The notes: generated by a model from the letters alone, not told the origin. A stretch of DNA of 11,153 nt from an uncultured Gemmatimonadota bacterium (GCA_946479995.1 CAMLIU010000025.1:1-11153), one strand, 5' to 3'. Numbered from the stretch's first letter, positions 1-8,781 are shown. Program-made: numbers and translations.

Positions 1-53
1 CCGAAGTCGTAGCGCCGCGCGTCGAGCGGCGTGAGATGAAAGGTCTCGTCCAT
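1..53 (-). CDS. DivIVA-domain protein, N-terminal 17 codons only (runs off left edge)
   Basis: Only the first 17 codons lie in the window. They read MDETFHLTPLDARRYDF, after which the sequence is cut. The pattern LTPLD followed by basic residues and an aromatic matches the opening of DivIVA/GpsB-type coiled-coil proteins (typically LTPLDI.N..F...). These proteins bind the membrane at curved sites or the septum and organise division or cell-wall machinery. The ATG shares one base with the yggS stop codon (TAATG). A purine-rich GGAGAGAGAG sits 7 bases upstream inside the end of yggS, so translational coupling is likely. YggS next to DivIVA is a common arrangement in division-associated clusters, which supports the call. 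Family assignment rests on a very short stretch; the coiled-coil part is outside the window. Confidence 0.65.
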   Translation of the reverse strand, partial: MDETFHLTPLDARRYDF

Positions 54-736
54 TAGGCGGCTCTCTCTCCGAACAGGACGGTGCCGAGGCGCACCAGGGT
101 GGCGCCCTCTTCCACCGCGACCTCGTAATCGCCCGACATGCCCATGCTCAGCTCCGTGGCCGGATGGCCGGCGTCACGCAGCCGTTCCCTGCACTTCCTC
201 GCCCCGGCGAACACCTGCCGCAGCGTGGCGACGTCGGCGTCGAATGGCGCCATCGTCATCACACCGCGGAGAACGATTCCCCGCAGCCCCCGCAACCGCT
301 TCGCCTCGGCAGGGACCTCGGCAGGCGTATAGCCCCCCTTCGTCCCCTCACCCGACACGTTGACCTGCATCAATACGTCGAGCGGCCGCCCCAGTTCGTC
401 GCCGAACGAGGCGAGCGCGTCAGCCAGCCGCGCGGAATCCATCGAGTGAATCAGGTGGAAACGATCCACCTGCTTCACCTTGTTCCGCTGGAGATGGCCG
501 ATGAGGTGCCAGCGAAGGGGCCGATCGACCTGCGGCATCTTCGCCAGCGCCTCCTGCACCTTGTTCTCACCCACGTCCCGGAGCCCGGCATCCCACGCCG
601 CGAGCGGCGCATCGGGCCCATGGGTCTTCGTCACGGCCACGATGGTGACCTGCTGACCGTGCCCGCCCCGCGCCTGTGCCCGCTCTATCTGCTCCCGTAC
701 CGCGGCCAGCCGCGAAGGCAGGTCCTGAAATGGCAT
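53..736 (-). CDS. yggS: YggS/PROSC-family pyridoxal-phosphate homeostasis protein
   Basis: This 227-residue cytoplasmic protein belongs to the YggS/PLPBP (alanine-racemase-fold) family. The family binds PLP and keeps free vitamin B6 and amino/keto-acid pools in balance; it is not known as a classical enzyme. Visible motifs are VAVTKT with the PLP-binding Lys37, GENKVQE (56-62), WHLIGHLQRNK (76-86), IHSMDS (96-101), VNVSGEGTKGG (125-135), and the phosphate-binding end MGMSGDYEVAVEEGA (198-212) followed by LVRLGT. Length and motif order are normal. I chose the ATG at 736. An in-frame TTG at 763 would add nine poorly conserved residues and overlap the preceding gene. The ATG starts 11 bases after the upstream DUF2723 stop; no strong Shine-Dalgarno is visible. 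The stop overlaps the next start by one base. It is the penultimate gene of the minus-strand unit visible here. Confidence 0.95.
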   Translation of the reverse strand: MPFQDLPSRLAAVREQIERAQARGGHGQQVTIVAVTKTHGPDAPLAAWDAGLRDVGENKVQEALAKMPQVDRPLRWHLIGHLQRNKVKQVDRFHLIHSMDSARLADALASFGDELGRPLDVLMQVNVSGEGTKGGYTPAEVPAEAKRLRGLRGIVLRGVMTMAPFDADVATLRQVFAGARKCRERLRDAGHPATELSMGMSGDYEVAVEEGATLVRLGTVLFGERAA

Positions 737-747
737 AACATGCGAAT

Positions 748-2727
748 TTACCGAAAGTTGCAACGCACTTCAAGCGAGTCCCGCCGCGCCTTCTCCAGCG
801 CCTCGGGGCGCGCCAGGCGGGGGCACTCGAGCAGCGCGAGCATCAGCTGTGGCGCCATGTCCACGTTGTCTTTCGTGCTTGGTGCGGCGACCAGCGGTAT
901 CCAGGGCAGCGTGGCAGCGAGGTCCACCACGGCCGTATCCGCGCCGGCGCCGGCCGGTGCGGTCGAGCGGTAGTCCACCCCGGCCAGCACCCACCCACTG
1001 CCGAGCAGCGAACGCTCACTCGCCGTCAGCAGGGCCGAGGCAGCGACCGGGCGCCCCGCGGCGCGCGCCGCTCGAGCGATGAGGGCGGCCTGCTGTTCGT
1101 GCCGCCAGTCCGCCCCGGGAACCGGCTCGTGCGTCGGCCACTGCAGTCCCGTTCGCTGCGCCACCTGGTCGGTGTACCACTCCGCGGACAGCAGCGGCAT
1201 CGTCACGGGCGTGACGTCGCGGCGCAGGCCTTCCACCTCCTGCGCGTACCAGAGCGGATAGCTGTCGTTGTCGCCGGCCAGGAACAGCACGGCGTCGCGT
1301 GGCGCAGTCTGCAGGATCGCGTGCGCCACTCGACTCGCGGCGTCGCGCTCCGGCTCGCGACGCCGGTTCATTACGCTCCAGTTGCCGGCGAGCGGAAGCA
1401 GCGCGACGACGAGTGCGCTCCACGCGGGCCAGCGACGGGCGCGCACGAACGTCATGGCACCGCAGCCAGCGAGGCACCCCCACGCCCAGAATCCGTAGAC
1501 GAAGAAGTAGTCACGCTCGCGAGCCTCGTGCGGGGCGCTGTCCGGAAGGACACCCCAGCCGAGCGACGCCCCGGCACGAAGGTTCAGGTAGACGACGACG
1601 CCCAGCGTGCCGCAGAGCAGCAGCATGAGCACCGCATCGCCCAGGCGGCGCGACTCGCGCCGCAGCGTGCGCGCGCCCGCCACTCCGAGGAGCAGGAACA
1701 CGACTGTCGCCGCCACGCGCGCCGGCGTGGTGAACACGCCCCGCCCCCAGCTGAGGGCCGCCTGCCAGTCCGCGTACTGCGCGAGATTGGCGACCTGGAG
1801 CCAGACCGGCGCGCGACGGGGCCACAGCCCCGCCACGTCGTACTGTCGTCGCGCCACGACGTCGACGAGCGCGGCGAGCGTGGAAGGATTTCCCTGGTTG
1901 AGTGCAGGATCGTGCCGCGCGCGAACCAGCATGAGGAGCAGTGCACTCGAGGCGACGACCGCGAGCGTCACGAACGCCGCGATGGGCGCCGCACGAGGTT
2001 CCTTCTCGCGCCACAGTGTTGCGGCGATCACGACCAGCGCACCGACGCCGACGAGGATCGCGGAGCCACGCCCGACTCCCGCCGCGACGATGGTCACCCC
2101 GATGAGCGCGGCGCCGCGTCGCACACGCCATTCTCCGGCAGCGTCGCGCGCGGCGAGCAGGATTGCCGCCGGAGCCGTGACGAGCACGCTCAGGTGGACC
2201 GCCGGTGCGAGCAGGATGAGGTACGCCGTCAGCGCCGTCCACCGCGTGCCCCTCCGATCCACCCCTTCGCCCGCCCTGTCCGCGCAGGCGAGCAGCAGCA
2301 CCGCGTGCAGGAGCGCGATCGCGTAGACCTCGGTCTCGGTCGCGTTTGCCCACGCCGACGCCATGAGGCCGGCGGCGAGCGCCGCGGCGACGGCGCGCCA
2401 GGTGCGAACGTCGCTCGTCACGCCGGTGTCCACGTTTCCGCGCGCCCGAGCGAGCATCCATGCCGTCACTCCGCCCGCCGCCGATGTCGCCACGGCGGAG
2501 AGGAGGTTCATCGCCAGCGCCGCGCCGAGCAACGGGGCAAGCATCAGGACCCAGGCGTGGCCGAGCGCGACGTAGAGCGGCGTGCCCGGTGGGTGGGGGA
2601 TCCCGAACGTCCAGGCCGCCGTGATGAACTCGCCCGCGTCCCAGAAGGTGACGCCCGGCGCGAGCGTGAGCAGGTAGCACGCGAGCAGCACTGCGCCGGC
2701 AAGCCAGCCAGCGCGGCGGGGCGTCAG
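748..2727 (-). CDS. DUF2723 / TMEM260-like polytopic membrane protein
   Basis: This 659-residue integral membrane protein has a DUF2723 N-terminus: a first membrane helix (about residues 8-26), WDAGEF (29-34), and HPPGTPLY (45-52). About ten hydrophobic segments follow, up to roughly residue 440. A soluble C-terminal part contains GDNDSYPLWY (485-494) and EVEGLRRDV. DUF2723 is related to TMEM260, an O-mannosyltransferase of the GT-C type, so a lipid-linked sugar transferase acting on the periplasmic side is plausible. The substrate is unknown. The acidic residue in WDAGEF is the likely catalytic one by analogy with GT-C enzymes. No ATG, GTG or TTG lies in frame between the cdaA 3' end and codon 13. 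I therefore propose a CTG start at 2727, overlapping the cdaA stop by 4 bases (CTGA) with GGGAG 7 bases upstream. The fallback is GTG at 2691, which would cut into the first helix. The reading frame stays open upstream across cdaA, but that part is a shadow. Confidence 0.88.
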   Translation of the reverse strand: MTPRRAGWLAGAVLLACYLLTLAPGVTFWDAGEFITAAWTFGIPHPPGTPLYVALGHAWVLMLAPLLGAALAMNLLSAVATSAAGGVTAWMLARARGNVDTGVTSDVRTWRAVAAALAAGLMASAWANATETEVYAIALLHAVLLLACADRAGEGVDRRGTRWTALTAYLILLAPAVHLSVLVTAPAAILLAARDAAGEWRVRRGAALIGVTIVAAGVGRGSAILVGVGALVVIAATLWREKEPRAAPIAAFVTLAVVASSALLLMLVRARHDPALNQGNPSTLAALVDVVARRQYDVAGLWPRRAPVWLQVANLAQYADWQAALSWGRGVFTTPARVAATVVFLLLGVAGARTLRRESRRLGDAVLMLLLCGTLGVVVYLNLRAGASLGWGVLPDSAPHEARERDYFFVYGFWAWGCLAGCGAMTFVRARRWPAWSALVVALLPLAGNWSVMNRRREPERDAASRVAHAILQTAPRDAVLFLAGDNDSYPLWYAQEVEGLRRDVTPVTMPLLSAEWYTDQVAQRTGLQWPTHEPVPGADWRHEQQAALIARAARAAGRPVAASALLTASERSLLGSGWVLAGVDYRSTAPAGAGADTAVVDLAATLPWIPLVAAPSTKDNVDMAPQLMLALLECPRLARPEALEKARRDSLEVRCNFR

Positions 2728-3521
2728 GCCGGCACTCCCGCCACGCTGGCTGGCACGCGCGCTGGTCCGGGGCCGGCGAGCAGGTCGCGCAGGTCCTGTG
2801 GCGTCAGATCCCGGTACAGCCGGCCGCGGTGGGCCACGGACACCGCCGCGGTTTCCTCGCTCACCACCACGACCATCGCATCGCTCTCGTCCGAAAGCCC
2901 GAGTGCCGCGCGATGCCGGGTGCCAAGCGAGCGGTCGGCGAGCACGCTCTGCGAGAGCGGCAGGATGCACCCGGCGGCGATGATCGTGTCGCCGCGCACG
3001 ATCACGGCGCCATCGTGCAGCGGGGAGTACGGAGTGAAGATCGTCGCCAGCAGGTCGGCGGAGACCTTCGCCTCCATGGGCGATCCCGACTCCACCCACG
3101 GGTCCAGCGCCACCTCGCGCTCGATCGCCACGATGGCGCCGATGCCCGAGCGGCTGAGGCGCTCGACCCCGTCCACGATCTCCTCGGCGACTTCCCGCTG
3201 GGCCATCTGCCTGAACAGGCGCGCGAACCGCGCCTGTCCGAGGTGCGCCAGCGCTGCGCGCAGCTCGGGAGCGAACACTACCAGCAGCGCGATGGCGCCG
3301 TACTGGAAGACGAAGCCGAGCACGTAGGTGATCATCTCCAGCTTCAGCACCCACGCCGCCGAGTAGATGGCGAGCAGCATCACCAACCCGGTGACGATCT
3401 GCAGCGTACGCGTACCGTGGAAGAGCAGGAGGACGCGATACAACGCGTACGACACGATCAGGATCTCCAGCACGTCCCGCCACCCCGGGTGGAGGAGCCG
3501 GAGCTGGGCCAGCTCGCTCAC
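2724..3521 (-). CDS. cdaA: Diadenylate cyclase CdaA (c-di-AMP synthase)
   Basis: This 265-residue membrane-anchored DAC protein makes cyclic di-AMP from two ATP. Three N-terminal transmembrane helices (about 17-35, 41-60, 64-84) lead into a short linker and the DisA_N catalytic domain. That domain carries the diagnostic motifs DGA (170-172, in SPLHDGAVIV) and RHR (202-204, in GTRHRAALGLS), plus SEET (221-224). All catalytic residues expected of the family appear present, and the length matches CdaA (about 270 residues). The start is GTG at 3521, preceded by a strong GGGGAGG about 8 bases upstream, and it overlaps the folP stop by 4 bases (GTGA). In Bacillota cdaA is followed by cdaR and glmM; here the next gene is a DUF2723 protein and no cdaR is visible. 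The dinucleotide controls potassium/osmolyte and cell-wall homeostasis in other phyla; its role in this lineage is inferred only. Confidence 0.96.
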   Translation of the reverse strand: MSELAQLRLLHPGWRDVLEILIVSYALYRVLLLFHGTRTLQIVTGLVMLLAIYSAAWVLKLEMITYVLGFVFQYGAIALLVVFAPELRAALAHLGQARFARLFRQMAQREVAEEIVDGVERLSRSGIGAIVAIEREVALDPWVESGSPMEAKVSADLLATIFTPYSPLHDGAVIVRGDTIIAAGCILPLSQSVLADRSLGTRHRAALGLSDESDAMVVVVSEETAAVSVAHRGRLYRDLTPQDLRDLLAGPGPARVPASVAGVPA

Positions 3522-4384
3522 GCGCGCGCCTCCCCGGCCGCACGGATCGCCGCCGCCACATCGAGCGCGTGGCGGGTGGGTCCCACGTCGTGGACGCGGA
3601 GCACCCGGGCGCCTCGGTCGTACGCCGCCACGGCGGCGCCGAGGCTTCCGTCACGGCGCTGCTGTGGCTGCGTGGCGCCCGTGAGCGTCCCGATGAACCG
3701 CTTGCGTGAGGCACCCACCACCACGGGATATCCCCACGCAGCGAGCCGCTCCAGGCACGCCAGCGCCAGCAGCGAATGTTCGGGACGCTTGGAGAAGCCG
3801 ATCCCCGGGTCCACGGCGACGTGGTCGCGGCGAACGCCTGCCGCCTCCACCGCCTTCACGCGCTCGCGCAGCTCACCGAGCATCTCGTCCAGGAAGTCGC
3901 CATAGTCGGCGTGCGCATACGTCGCCATGTCGCTCACGCCGCCACGCGAGTGCATCACCACTACGCCGGCGCCCGTGCGCGCGCACACGTCGGCCATCGC
4001 TCCATCCAGGCGCATCCCCGACACGTCGTTCACGATGTGCGCCCCCGCCTCGACCGCCGCCTCGGCCACCGCGGCCTTCACCGTGTCCACCGAGATCACG
4101 GCATCCGGACACTCCGTCGCGAGCGCCTGCACCACCGGCAGCACGCGCCTCAGCTCTTCGTCCACCGGCACGGGCCGCGCGCTCTGCGGCCGCGTGGACT
4201 CGCCGCCGACGTCCAGGATGTCGGCACCCTCGGCAAGCAGCGCACGAGCGTGCGCGACCGCCGCCTCGGCATCGAGAAACTGGCCGCCGTCGCTGAAGCT
4301 GTCCGGCGTCACGTTCACGATCCCCATCACCAGTGGGCGGTCGAGCGGAAGCGCGCGGGCACGGAGCTGCCAGACGGTGGACAT
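3518..4384 (-). CDS. folP: Dihydropteroate synthase
   Basis: This 288-residue cytoplasmic TIM-barrel enzyme condenses 6-hydroxymethyl-dihydropterin diphosphate with p-aminobenzoate to dihydropteroate, the sulfonamide-sensitive step of folate synthesis. Signatures in order are MGIVNVTPDSFSDGG (20-34), DVGGESTRP (58-66), SVDT (98-101), IVNDVSG (117-123), VVMH (142-145), DPGIGFSK (192-199), GASRKRFIG (224-232) and RVHDV (263-267). These cover the pterin pocket (Asp, Asn, Lys) and the anion-binding Arg/His near the end. The length is typical. The ATG at 4384 gives the usual short lead before LVMGIVNVTPDS. No clear Shine-Dalgarno precedes it, and TAGATT lies just upstream, so a short or leaderless mRNA is possible but unproven. 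The stop overlaps the cdaA GTG by 4 bases, so the two are probably translationally coupled. The ftsH-then-folP order recalls E. coli ftsH-folP-glmM. Confidence 0.97.
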   Translation of the reverse strand: MSTVWQLRARALPLDRPLVMGIVNVTPDSFSDGGQFLDAEAAVAHARALLAEGADILDVGGESTRPQSARPVPVDEELRRVLPVVQALATECPDAVISVDTVKAAVAEAAVEAGAHIVNDVSGMRLDGAMADVCARTGAGVVVMHSRGGVSDMATYAHADYGDFLDEMLGELRERVKAVEAAGVRRDHVAVDPGIGFSKRPEHSLLALACLERLAAWGYPVVVGASRKRFIGTLTGATQPQQRRDGSLGAAVAAYDRGARVLRVHDVGPTRHALDVAAAIRAAGEARA

Positions 4385-4400
4385 GCCCGCAATCTAGCGT

Positions 4401-4437
4401 TCGGGAGTGTGGGGTTGCGAGTGAACGGTCGGGAGTG
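4401..4437. repeat. 9-bp direct repeat TCGGGAGTG upstream of folP
   Basis: TCGGGAGTG occurs at 4401-4409 and again at 4429-4437, with starts 28 bases apart. On the folP coding strand each reads CACTCCCGA. The nearer copy is 17 bases from the folP ATG, so the pair could be an operator or just chance. The spacing, a little under three helical turns, is compatible with a regulator binding one face, but nothing else supports that. Confidence 0.4.
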
Positions 4438-4451
4438 CCACGGCAAAGCTC

Positions 4452-4476
4452 ACAGTGACAGCTGTCAGCTGACTGT
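4452..4476. repeat. Overlapping CAGCTG palindromes flanked by ACAGT/ACTGT
   Basis: Two perfect 10-bp palindromes overlap by three bases: GACAGCTGTC (4457-4466) and GTCAGCTGAC (4464-4473). They are bracketed by ACAGT (4452-4456) and its complement ACTGT (4472-4476), the last partly shared. This is clearly non-random, and it shares the CAGCTG core with the second cluster at 4692-4726. Function is unknown. It could be a protein-binding site or a fragment of an interspersed repeat family. Confidence 0.55.
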
Positions 4477-4582
4477 TCTACTCGTAGTCACTCACCGACT
4501 GAGAGCTCCCGGCGCCAGGGCGGGAAAGGACCGGACCGCGGGAAGGGCGACGGCGTTCCCGGCATCACGAAGCATGAAAACA

Positions 4583-4636
4583 GGTGGGGCGGCCCCGCGC
4601 CGGCGTACCTGACGCCGTTCGCAGTTCCGCCCCACC
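4583..4636 (-). terminator. Putative terminator stem-loop downstream of ftsH
   Basis: GGTGGGGCGG (4583-4592) is a perfect 10-bp inverted repeat of CCGCCCCACC (4627-4636). Three more pairs (AAC/GTT) form if A4582 is bulged. The 34-nt loop contains a second perfect hairpin, CGGCGT (4601-4606) with ACGCCG (4612-4617) and a 5-nt loop. On the minus strand the outer stem is followed at once by TGTTTTC, so it resembles a Rho-independent terminator 147 bases past the ftsH stop. The long structured loop is atypical, and an RNA regulatory element for folP is the alternative. Confidence 0.5.
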
Positions 4637-4691
4637 GTTCCATTGTGACCCTGCTGTTGCGCACTCTCGCCGAGCGGGGAGCTACGCGCAG

Positions 4692-4726
4692 AACTTTCAG
4701 CTTTCAGCTGCAACTTTCAGCTTTGC
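4692..4726. repeat. CTTTCAG short-repeat cluster downstream of ftsH
   Basis: The 7-mer CTTTCAG occurs at 4694-4700, 4701-4707 and 4714-4720. The larger unit AACTTTCAGCTTT is repeated exactly at 4692-4704 and 4712-4724 with a 20-bp period. The palindrome CAGCTG (4705-4710) lies between them. The stretch is distinctly less GC-rich than its surroundings. It lies between the ftsH stop and the putative terminator and resembles an intergenic short-repeat family, but the window alone cannot show other copies. Confidence 0.65.
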
Positions 4727-4782
4727 CGTGCGCACTCCGACTGACAACGCGCGACTGTCGACCGGAAGCGCGCCAGGCAGGA

Positions 4783-6795
<2,013 letters not shown>

Positions 6796-7347
6796 TTACA
6801 GCAGGCTCGCGATGTATGGCAGGTGACGGAAGCTTTCGGCGTGATCCAATCCGTACCCGACCAGGAACTCGTGCGGTGCGTCGTACCCGATGAACTTCGT
6901 GTCGTACTTCAGTTCGTGTGCGATGTGCTTGTGCAGGAGCGCACAGATCTCCAGGGAACGCGGATTCCGTGCCCGTAGAAGGTCCATCAGGCGGTTCAGC
7001 GTCCGCCCGGTGTCCACGATGTCCTCCACCAGGAGGATGTGCTTTCCCTCCAGCCTGGTCTCGGGGTCATACACCAGACGGACGTTTCCGCTCGAAACTG
7101 TCCCCTCCCCGTAGCTCGAGGCGACGAGGAAGTCCACGTGCAGGGGCCGCGTGATCTCACGCACGAGATCGCTCAGGAAGATGAAGCTCCCCTTGAGCAG
7201 CCCCAGCACGAGCAGGTCGCCGGTGGGGTACGCGGCAGTGATCTCGGCCCCCAGCTCCTTCACGCGTCGCGCGATGGTCGGGGCGTCGTACACGATCCGC
7301 CGAAGGGTCCGCCCCTCGAGGCGCGGATCAACGGGCAATGCGCTCAC
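6796..7347 (-). CDS. hpt: Hypoxanthine(-guanine) phosphoribosyltransferase
   Basis: This 183-residue purine-salvage enzyme transfers the phosphoribosyl group of PRPP to hypoxanthine (and often guanine), giving IMP/GMP in the cytosol. Diagnostic segments are LVLGLLKGSFIFLSDLVREI (residues about 46-65, first PRPP loop), the PRPP/Mg signature LLVEDIVDTGRTL (about 105-117), and the base-binding end FLVGYGLDHAESFRHLPYI (about 161-179). Length matches bacterial Hpt (about 180). No ATG is available near the conserved N-terminus. I chose GTG at 7347, which overlaps tilS by 20 bases; TTG at 7341 is an alternative. The frame stays open upstream to 7485, but those residues have no family character and lie inside tilS. 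No strong Shine-Dalgarno is visible, so translation may depend on tilS. The TAA stop directly abuts the ftsH ATG. Confidence 0.95.
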   Translation of the reverse strand: MSALPVDPRLEGRTLRRIVYDAPTIARRVKELGAEITAAYPTGDLLVLGLLKGSFIFLSDLVREITRPLHVDFLVASSYGEGTVSSGNVRLVYDPETRLEGKHILLVEDIVDTGRTLNRLMDLLRARNPRSLEICALLHKHIAHELKYDTKFIGYDAPHEFLVGYGLDHAESFRHLPYIASLL

Positions 7348-8662
7348 AGACGTAGTGTCGTACCGGTCTCCCGGACCGCTCGGTTGCCGCATCGGCGCGG
7401 CGCACTCCTGGAATCCAGACGACGTTCCCGCCCTCATCCACCACGACCGGCCAGCCGGCCCGGTCGATTCCGTGCACTCCCGCATCGGAGAGGTACCGCT
7501 TCACCCGCCGCGTCCCCAGGGCACCCGACGGTGCCAGCCGGTCACCTGCCGACCACCCGCGAACCACGGCCATTGCTGCCAGCGGCAGCTCGGCACGCCA
7601 CGCTTCCCGCTCGCGCCTCGTCTCGCGCCCACTCCCCGACTCGTCCACCCGGAAGCGGAACGATCCCCACTGCATCTCCCCCGACTCCGGCAGGGGCGAT
7701 GGTGCGCCCTCCACCCGAGAACGCTTCCCTATAATGTAAACGCCGCCCCGGGCTTCCACGTACCACCCGCCCGACAGCGGCACCGAACCGGACATCGGTC
7801 CCGTGATTGTAAACGCGGCAAGACGCTGGGTTCCGCGCCGATCGAGCGCGAGTCCCACGCGCGCCGCGAGCGCCGGCCACAGGACACACAACGAATCCCG
7901 ATCATAGCCCGCCAGTTCCCCCGAGGCAACGCGGAGCCGCCCGCTCGCATCGACCGCGGGCCGAAGACGTTCCACCAGCCGATCCAGCTCCGTTCGCCAC
8001 GCTGCCGCGCGCTGCGCCAGCTCGAGGAGCTCGCCGTCGACCTCGGGCCGGGCGCGCCGCAGCGCCGGCAGCAGGTCCAGCCGCACGCGATTGCGCAGGT
8101 GGAGGCGCGACCGATTTCCCGGATCGTCGCGCCAGGGAACCGCGTGCGCACGGGCGAATTCGCGCAGCAAGGTCCGCCGCAGGCGCACGAATGGCCGCAG
8201 GACATCGCCATCCGCATACAACCCCGGCAGCCCCCGGGCGCCGCTGCCCCGCAGCACACGCATCAGCACGGTCTCGATCTGGTCGTCCTCGGTGTGCGCC
8301 GTCAGGATGCGACCCCCGACGGCGCCGGCGACCGAGCGCAGGAACTCGTAGCGGGCGCGTCGCCACGCAGCTTCGCGCCCATCCTTCGCCGGCGTGTCGG
8401 GCTGCATGCGACCCACGACCACCGGAAAGCCGAGCGCCGACGCCTCACGCGCCACGAAGGCAGCCGACGCAGTGGCGGCACGGCCGCTGCCGTGATCGAA
8501 GGTGGCGACGGCAGCCACGCGCGAGCGTGCCGCGTGCGCGACGGCGTGCAGCAGCACCATGGAATCCAGTCCGCCCGAAACGGCCAGCACGAGCGGAGCA
8601 TCGTTGGTGCGTACCGCCGCACGGACCGATGTCAGCACCGGGCGAGTGGGATCGTGATCCAT
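7328..8662 (-). CDS. tilS: tRNA(Ile)-lysidine synthetase
   Basis: This 444-residue enzyme uses ATP and lysine to convert C34 of the CAU-anticodon tRNA-Ile to lysidine, so that it reads AUA codons. The N-terminal PP-loop ATPase motif is AVSGGLDSM (27-35). It is followed by a region around DH at 56-57, HTEDDQIET (123-131), and RDDPGN...RNRVRLDLLP (178-199). The C-terminal TilS domain, VKRYLSDAGVHGIDRAGWPV (387-406) with VVWIPGVRRAD, is also intact. Size is normal. I chose ATG at 8662: it gives a short lead before the PP-loop, whereas the frame's upstream extension to 8764 has no family character and would fill the divergent promoter region. GGAA lies just upstream as a weak Shine-Dalgarno. It is the first gene of the minus-strand run and overlaps hpt by 20 bases. 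Confidence 0.96.
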   Translation of the reverse strand: MDHDPTRPVLTSVRAAVRTNDAPLVLAVSGGLDSMVLLHAVAHAARSRVAAVATFDHGSGRAATASAAFVAREASALGFPVVVGRMQPDTPAKDGREAAWRRARYEFLRSVAGAVGGRILTAHTEDDQIETVLMRVLRGSGARGLPGLYADGDVLRPFVRLRRTLLREFARAHAVPWRDDPGNRSRLHLRNRVRLDLLPALRRARPEVDGELLELAQRAAAWRTELDRLVERLRPAVDASGRLRVASGELAGYDRDSLCVLWPALAARVGLALDRRGTQRLAAFTITGPMSGSVPLSGGWYVEARGGVYIIGKRSRVEGAPSPLPESGEMQWGSFRFRVDESGSGRETRREREAWRAELPLAAMAVVRGWSAGDRLAPSGALGTRRVKRYLSDAGVHGIDRAGWPVVVDEGGNVVWIPGVRRADAATERSGRPVRHYVCERIAR

Positions 8663-8781
8663 CGTTCCGAAGTATACTCCGGCCGTGCCGGGAGCGAAGC
8701 GGCGCTCCTCTGGCTCAGGGTGCGGCGCATCACTATCTTGCACCACGCTGCCCCGGTCAATCACGGCTTCAGGAGCGTTCC
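8663..8781. promoter_or_regulatory. Divergent intergenic region between tilS and the small membrane protein
   Basis: This 119-bp gap lies between genes transcribed away from each other, so it must hold the promoters of both directions unless tilS is driven from elsewhere. The clearest element is the palindrome AGTATACT (8671-8678). On the minus strand TATACT at 8676-8671 lies 8 bases before the tilS ATG and is a good -10 match, which would give a very short leader; a convincing -35 is not visible. For the plus strand, TATCTT (8734-8739), with TGGCTC 17 bases upstream, is a weak candidate. Confidence 0.4.
8771..8775 (+). promoter_or_regulatory. Shine-Dalgarno AGGAG that fixes a TTG start
   Basis: AGGAG is followed by a 6-base spacer and TTG at 8782. 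No ATG or GTG lies in frame upstream near this point, so this site is the main evidence for where the small membrane protein begins. Confidence 0.65.

Larger units (their letters stand above)
4385..4782. other. 398-bp non-coding gap between ftsH and folP
   Basis: This is the largest gene-free stretch in the window. I find no convincing gene in either strand: the open frames here are short and Arg/Ala/Pro-rich without family motifs. I also see no tRNA-like T-arm or cloverleaf. In minus-strand order it contains a CTTTCAG-type repeat cluster (4692-4726), a GC-rich inverted repeat followed by T residues (4583-4636), a 6-bp stem CGGGAA/TTCCCG (4539-4544 and 4556-4561), overlapping CAGCTG palindromes (4452-4476), and a 9-bp direct repeat near folP (4401-4437). 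The region therefore probably ends the ftsH transcript and carries the folP promoter. Confidence 0.7.

Noticed and set aside
2728..3714. Upstream continuation of the DUF2723 frame (about 330 codons) across cdaA and part of folP
   Set aside because: Composition is Arg/Pro/Gly-rich without motifs, and the same DNA encodes a clearly conserved CdaA and the FolP C-terminus in another frame.
4583..4636. The nested stems as a tRNA or known riboswitch
   Set aside because: The element is only 54 nt, has no T-arm or anticodon arm, and I see no conserved core of a tetrahydrofolate or c-di-AMP (ydaO) riboswitch.
4492..4713. A 73-codon minus-strand frame in the ftsH-folP gap
   Set aside because: It runs across the inverted repeat and CTTTCAG array, has no recognisable motif and no clear ribosome-binding site, so I treat the gap as non-coding.
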